Assembly (NCBI GenBank): GCA_943372725.1
Contig: CALRZT010000026.1
Location: forward strand, 1 to 24,242
Length of the DNA: 24,242 bases
Source of the DNA: CAMDHY01 sp943372725
GTDB lineage: Bacteria > Pseudomonadota > Alphaproteobacteria > Rhizobiales > Segnochrobactraceae
Direction: 5' to 3'
Shown: one piece after another, positions 23,247 through 24,242 of the stretch
Layout: each line of letters opens with the position of its first letter
Numbering within the stretch: position 1 is the first letter of the stretch
Position numbers and translations under genes: made by a program
Notes under the pieces: generated by a model
The model's input: the letters and a program-made list of their open reading frames with translations, nothing else
Database searches by the model: none
What the model was told of the DNA's origin: nothing

Positions 23247-23930
23247 ATGGCCGAGGCGACGAGCGACATTCGGAGCGATTTCAGCGTCACGCCGCTCGTC
23301 CGCGACACCCTGCAGGAGCGGGTCTACCGGCAGGTCTCCGACCTCATCCTCGACGGCGAGATCGCCCCCGGCCAGGTCGTCACCATCCAGAGCCTCGCCG
23401 ACGCCTTCGGCGTCTCCACGATGCCGGTACGCGAGGCCCTGAAGCGGCTGACGGCCGCGAGCGCGCTCACCTTCGTCACCGGCCGCGCCATGGGCGTGCC
23501 GCGCCTCGATCGCGACCGCCTGAACGACCTGCGCAACGTCCGCGTCGAGATGGAAGGTCTCGCCGTCCGCTGGGCGGCCGAGCGCATCGACGAGGCGACG
23601 CTGGAGGAGGTCCGGCGAATCTTCGTGGCGATGGACGTGGCGATCGCCGCGGGCGACGTGAAGGGCTTCCTGCGCGGCAACCGCGCCTACCACTTCACCA
23701 TCTACCGGGCCTCGGGCTCGCCGGTGCTGGTCAACGTCATCGAGACGCTGTGGCTGCAGATCAGCCCCTACTTCAACCTCTTGCGCTCGTCCGGCAACTA
23801 CGTCTCGTCGAACGTCCGCCACCGCACGCTCCTGCGCGGCCTCACCGACCACGACGGCGACACCGCCGCCCGCGCGCTCACCGACGACATCGACGGCGCC
23901 TTCGACGTCCTGCGCGGGCTCCTCGCCTGA
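23247..23930 (+). CDS. GntR family transcriptional regulator (FadR/FCD subfamily)
   Basis: A 227-aa DNA-binding regulator. The N-terminal winged helix (about 20-85) contains RVYRQVSDLILDGEIAPGQ and the recognition region IQSLADAFGVSTMPVREALKRL (48-69), typical of GntR. The C-terminal all-helical FCD domain (about 90-220) has RNVRVEMEGLAVRWAAE, NRAYHFTIYRASGSPVL and HRTLLRGLTDHDGDTA, where His residues normally bind a metal and help bind a carboxylate effector. ATG 23247 has AGAGGG 6 nt upstream; an in-frame upstream extension has Gly/Arg-rich residues unlike the family. It is divergent from the catabolic operon, so probably its repressor, induced by a sugar acid. Confidence 0.92.
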   Translation: MAEATSDIRSDFSVTPLVRDTLQERVYRQVSDLILDGEIAPGQVVTIQSLADAFGVSTMPVREALKRLTAASALTFVTGRAMGVPRLDRDRLNDLRNVRVEMEGLAVRWAAERIDEATLEEVRRIFVAMDVAIAAGDVKGFLRGNRAYHFTIYRASGSPVLVNVIETLWLQISPYFNLLRSSGNYVSSNVRHRTLLRGLTDHDGDTAARALTDDIDGAFDVLRGLLA

Positions 23931-23933
23931 GGC

Positions 23934-23958
23934 GCGGGCTCCGGTCCGAGGCGCCCGC
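23934..23958. terminator. Possible hairpin between convergent gntR and aroE-like gene
   Basis: GCGGGC (23934-23939) pairs with GCCCGC (23953-23958) across a 13-nt loop, filling the 30-bp gap between the two stop codons. There is no T tract, so terminator activity is uncertain. Confidence 0.25.
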
Positions 23959-23960
23959 CG

Positions 23961-24242
23961 TCAGAGCCCCAGGAACGCCTGCAGCAGCACCATCTGCTCG
24001 TCGAGCATCGCCCGGCCGGGCACCGTGCGGCAGCCGTGCCGGGCGGCTTCCGCCAGGATCGGCGTCTCGACCGGCGTCATCACCACCTCGGCCACCACCG
24101 CATCCGCCCGGATGCCCGTGAGGTCGAGCGGCAGCGCGTCGCCTGGCTTCATGCCGAGCGCCGTGGCGTTGACGACGATGTCGGCCGAGCCCGCGTCCCC
24201 CGCCATGTCTGCCCGCGCCCGACAGGCGGGAAACGCCGCCGA
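23961..24242 (-). CDS. Shikimate dehydrogenase (AroE)-like protein, C-terminal part (cut by window edge)
   Basis: The minus-strand frame enters from the window edge and ends at TGA 23961; 93 residues are visible. ADIVVNATALGMKPGD is the AroE NADP-domain motif (usual VNATPLGM). AEVVMTPVETPILAEAARHG followed by GRAMLDEQMVLLQAFLG matches the end of AroE-family proteins (usual DVVYxPxETPLL then GxxMLxxQ). The change of DVVYNP to EVVMTP and the MLDEQ ending suggest a catabolic AroE-like paralogue rather than the biosynthetic enzyme, but the substrate-binding half is outside the window. It is convergent with gntR with a 30-bp gap. An internal ATG at 24206 is not the start. Confidence 0.85.
   Translation of the reverse strand, partial: SAAFPACRARADMAGDAGSADIVVNATALGMKPGDALPLDLTGIRADAVVAEVVMTPVETPILAEAARHGCRTVPGRAMLDEQMVLLQAFLGL

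Noticed and set aside
1..24242. Mobile elements, CRISPR arrays, tRNA/rRNA genes, phage or plasmid genes
   Set aside because: None found by reading both strands; no terminal inverted repeats with transposase, no repeat-spacer pattern, and no tRNA-like cloverleaf was recognised.

Overview
The window is very GC-rich (strong G/C bias at third codon positions, long open frames antisense to real genes) and reads as a chromosomal segment of an alphaproteobacterium, most likely Hyphomicrobiales (Rhizobiales). The reasons are the block glmS - DUF502 - recG - sdhE - mfd, an SdhE with the RGxxE signature overlapping mfd, and an invasion-associated-locus-B protein. The genus cannot be named from the sequence. 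No tRNA, rRNA, CRISPR array, transposase, integrase or phage gene was seen.

Left half (about 1-13,541), mostly housekeeping. A cut secreted-protein gene lies at the left edge (minus). glmU (plus) and glmS (plus) are separated by a minus-strand DUF4239 membrane-protein gene. Then come a DUF502 membrane protein (plus), recG (minus, convergent, 1 bp from the DUF502 stop), a divergent intergenic region, and sdhE-mfd (plus, ATGA overlap). mfd carries a Pro/Lys-rich tail whose codons overlap the 3' end of a convergent DsbA/FrnE-like thioredoxin-fold gene by 43 bp. An IalB-family exported protein (plus) ends in a clear intrinsic terminator.

Right half (13,577-23,930), a catabolic locus. A minus-strand run of eight genes reads, in transcription order: periplasmic sugar-type binding protein; RbsA-type double ATPase; a single polypeptide with two RbsC-type permeases in tandem; SDR dehydrogenase; CRYL1/L-gulonate-3-dehydrogenase-like 3-hydroxyacid dehydrogenase; beta-keto acid cleavage enzyme (BKACE, DUF849); and two SMP-30/gluconolactonase paralogues. 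Enzyme genes are 17-32 bp apart or overlap (ATGA, TGATG). A GntR/FCD regulator is divergent. Between the regulator and the binding-protein gene, a 15-bp palindrome lies between a -35-like and a -10-like box spaced 17 bp, as expected for a repressor-controlled promoter.

Inferred pathway: import of a (deoxy)sugar acid or its lactone, lactone opening by the SMP-30 enzymes, oxidation of the C3 hydroxyl by the SDR and/or the CRYL1-like enzyme to a 3-keto acid, then acetyl-CoA-dependent cleavage by BKACE to an acyl-CoA plus an acetoacetate-type product. The SDR resembles my recollection of the 2-deoxy-D-ribonate 3-dehydrogenase of a published oxidative deoxyribonate route that also uses a BKACE. 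Two lactonases, a second dehydrogenase and a fused-permease importer make this a different and possibly undescribed version. The substrate is not determinable from sequence. A cut AroE-like dehydrogenase lies at the right edge (minus).
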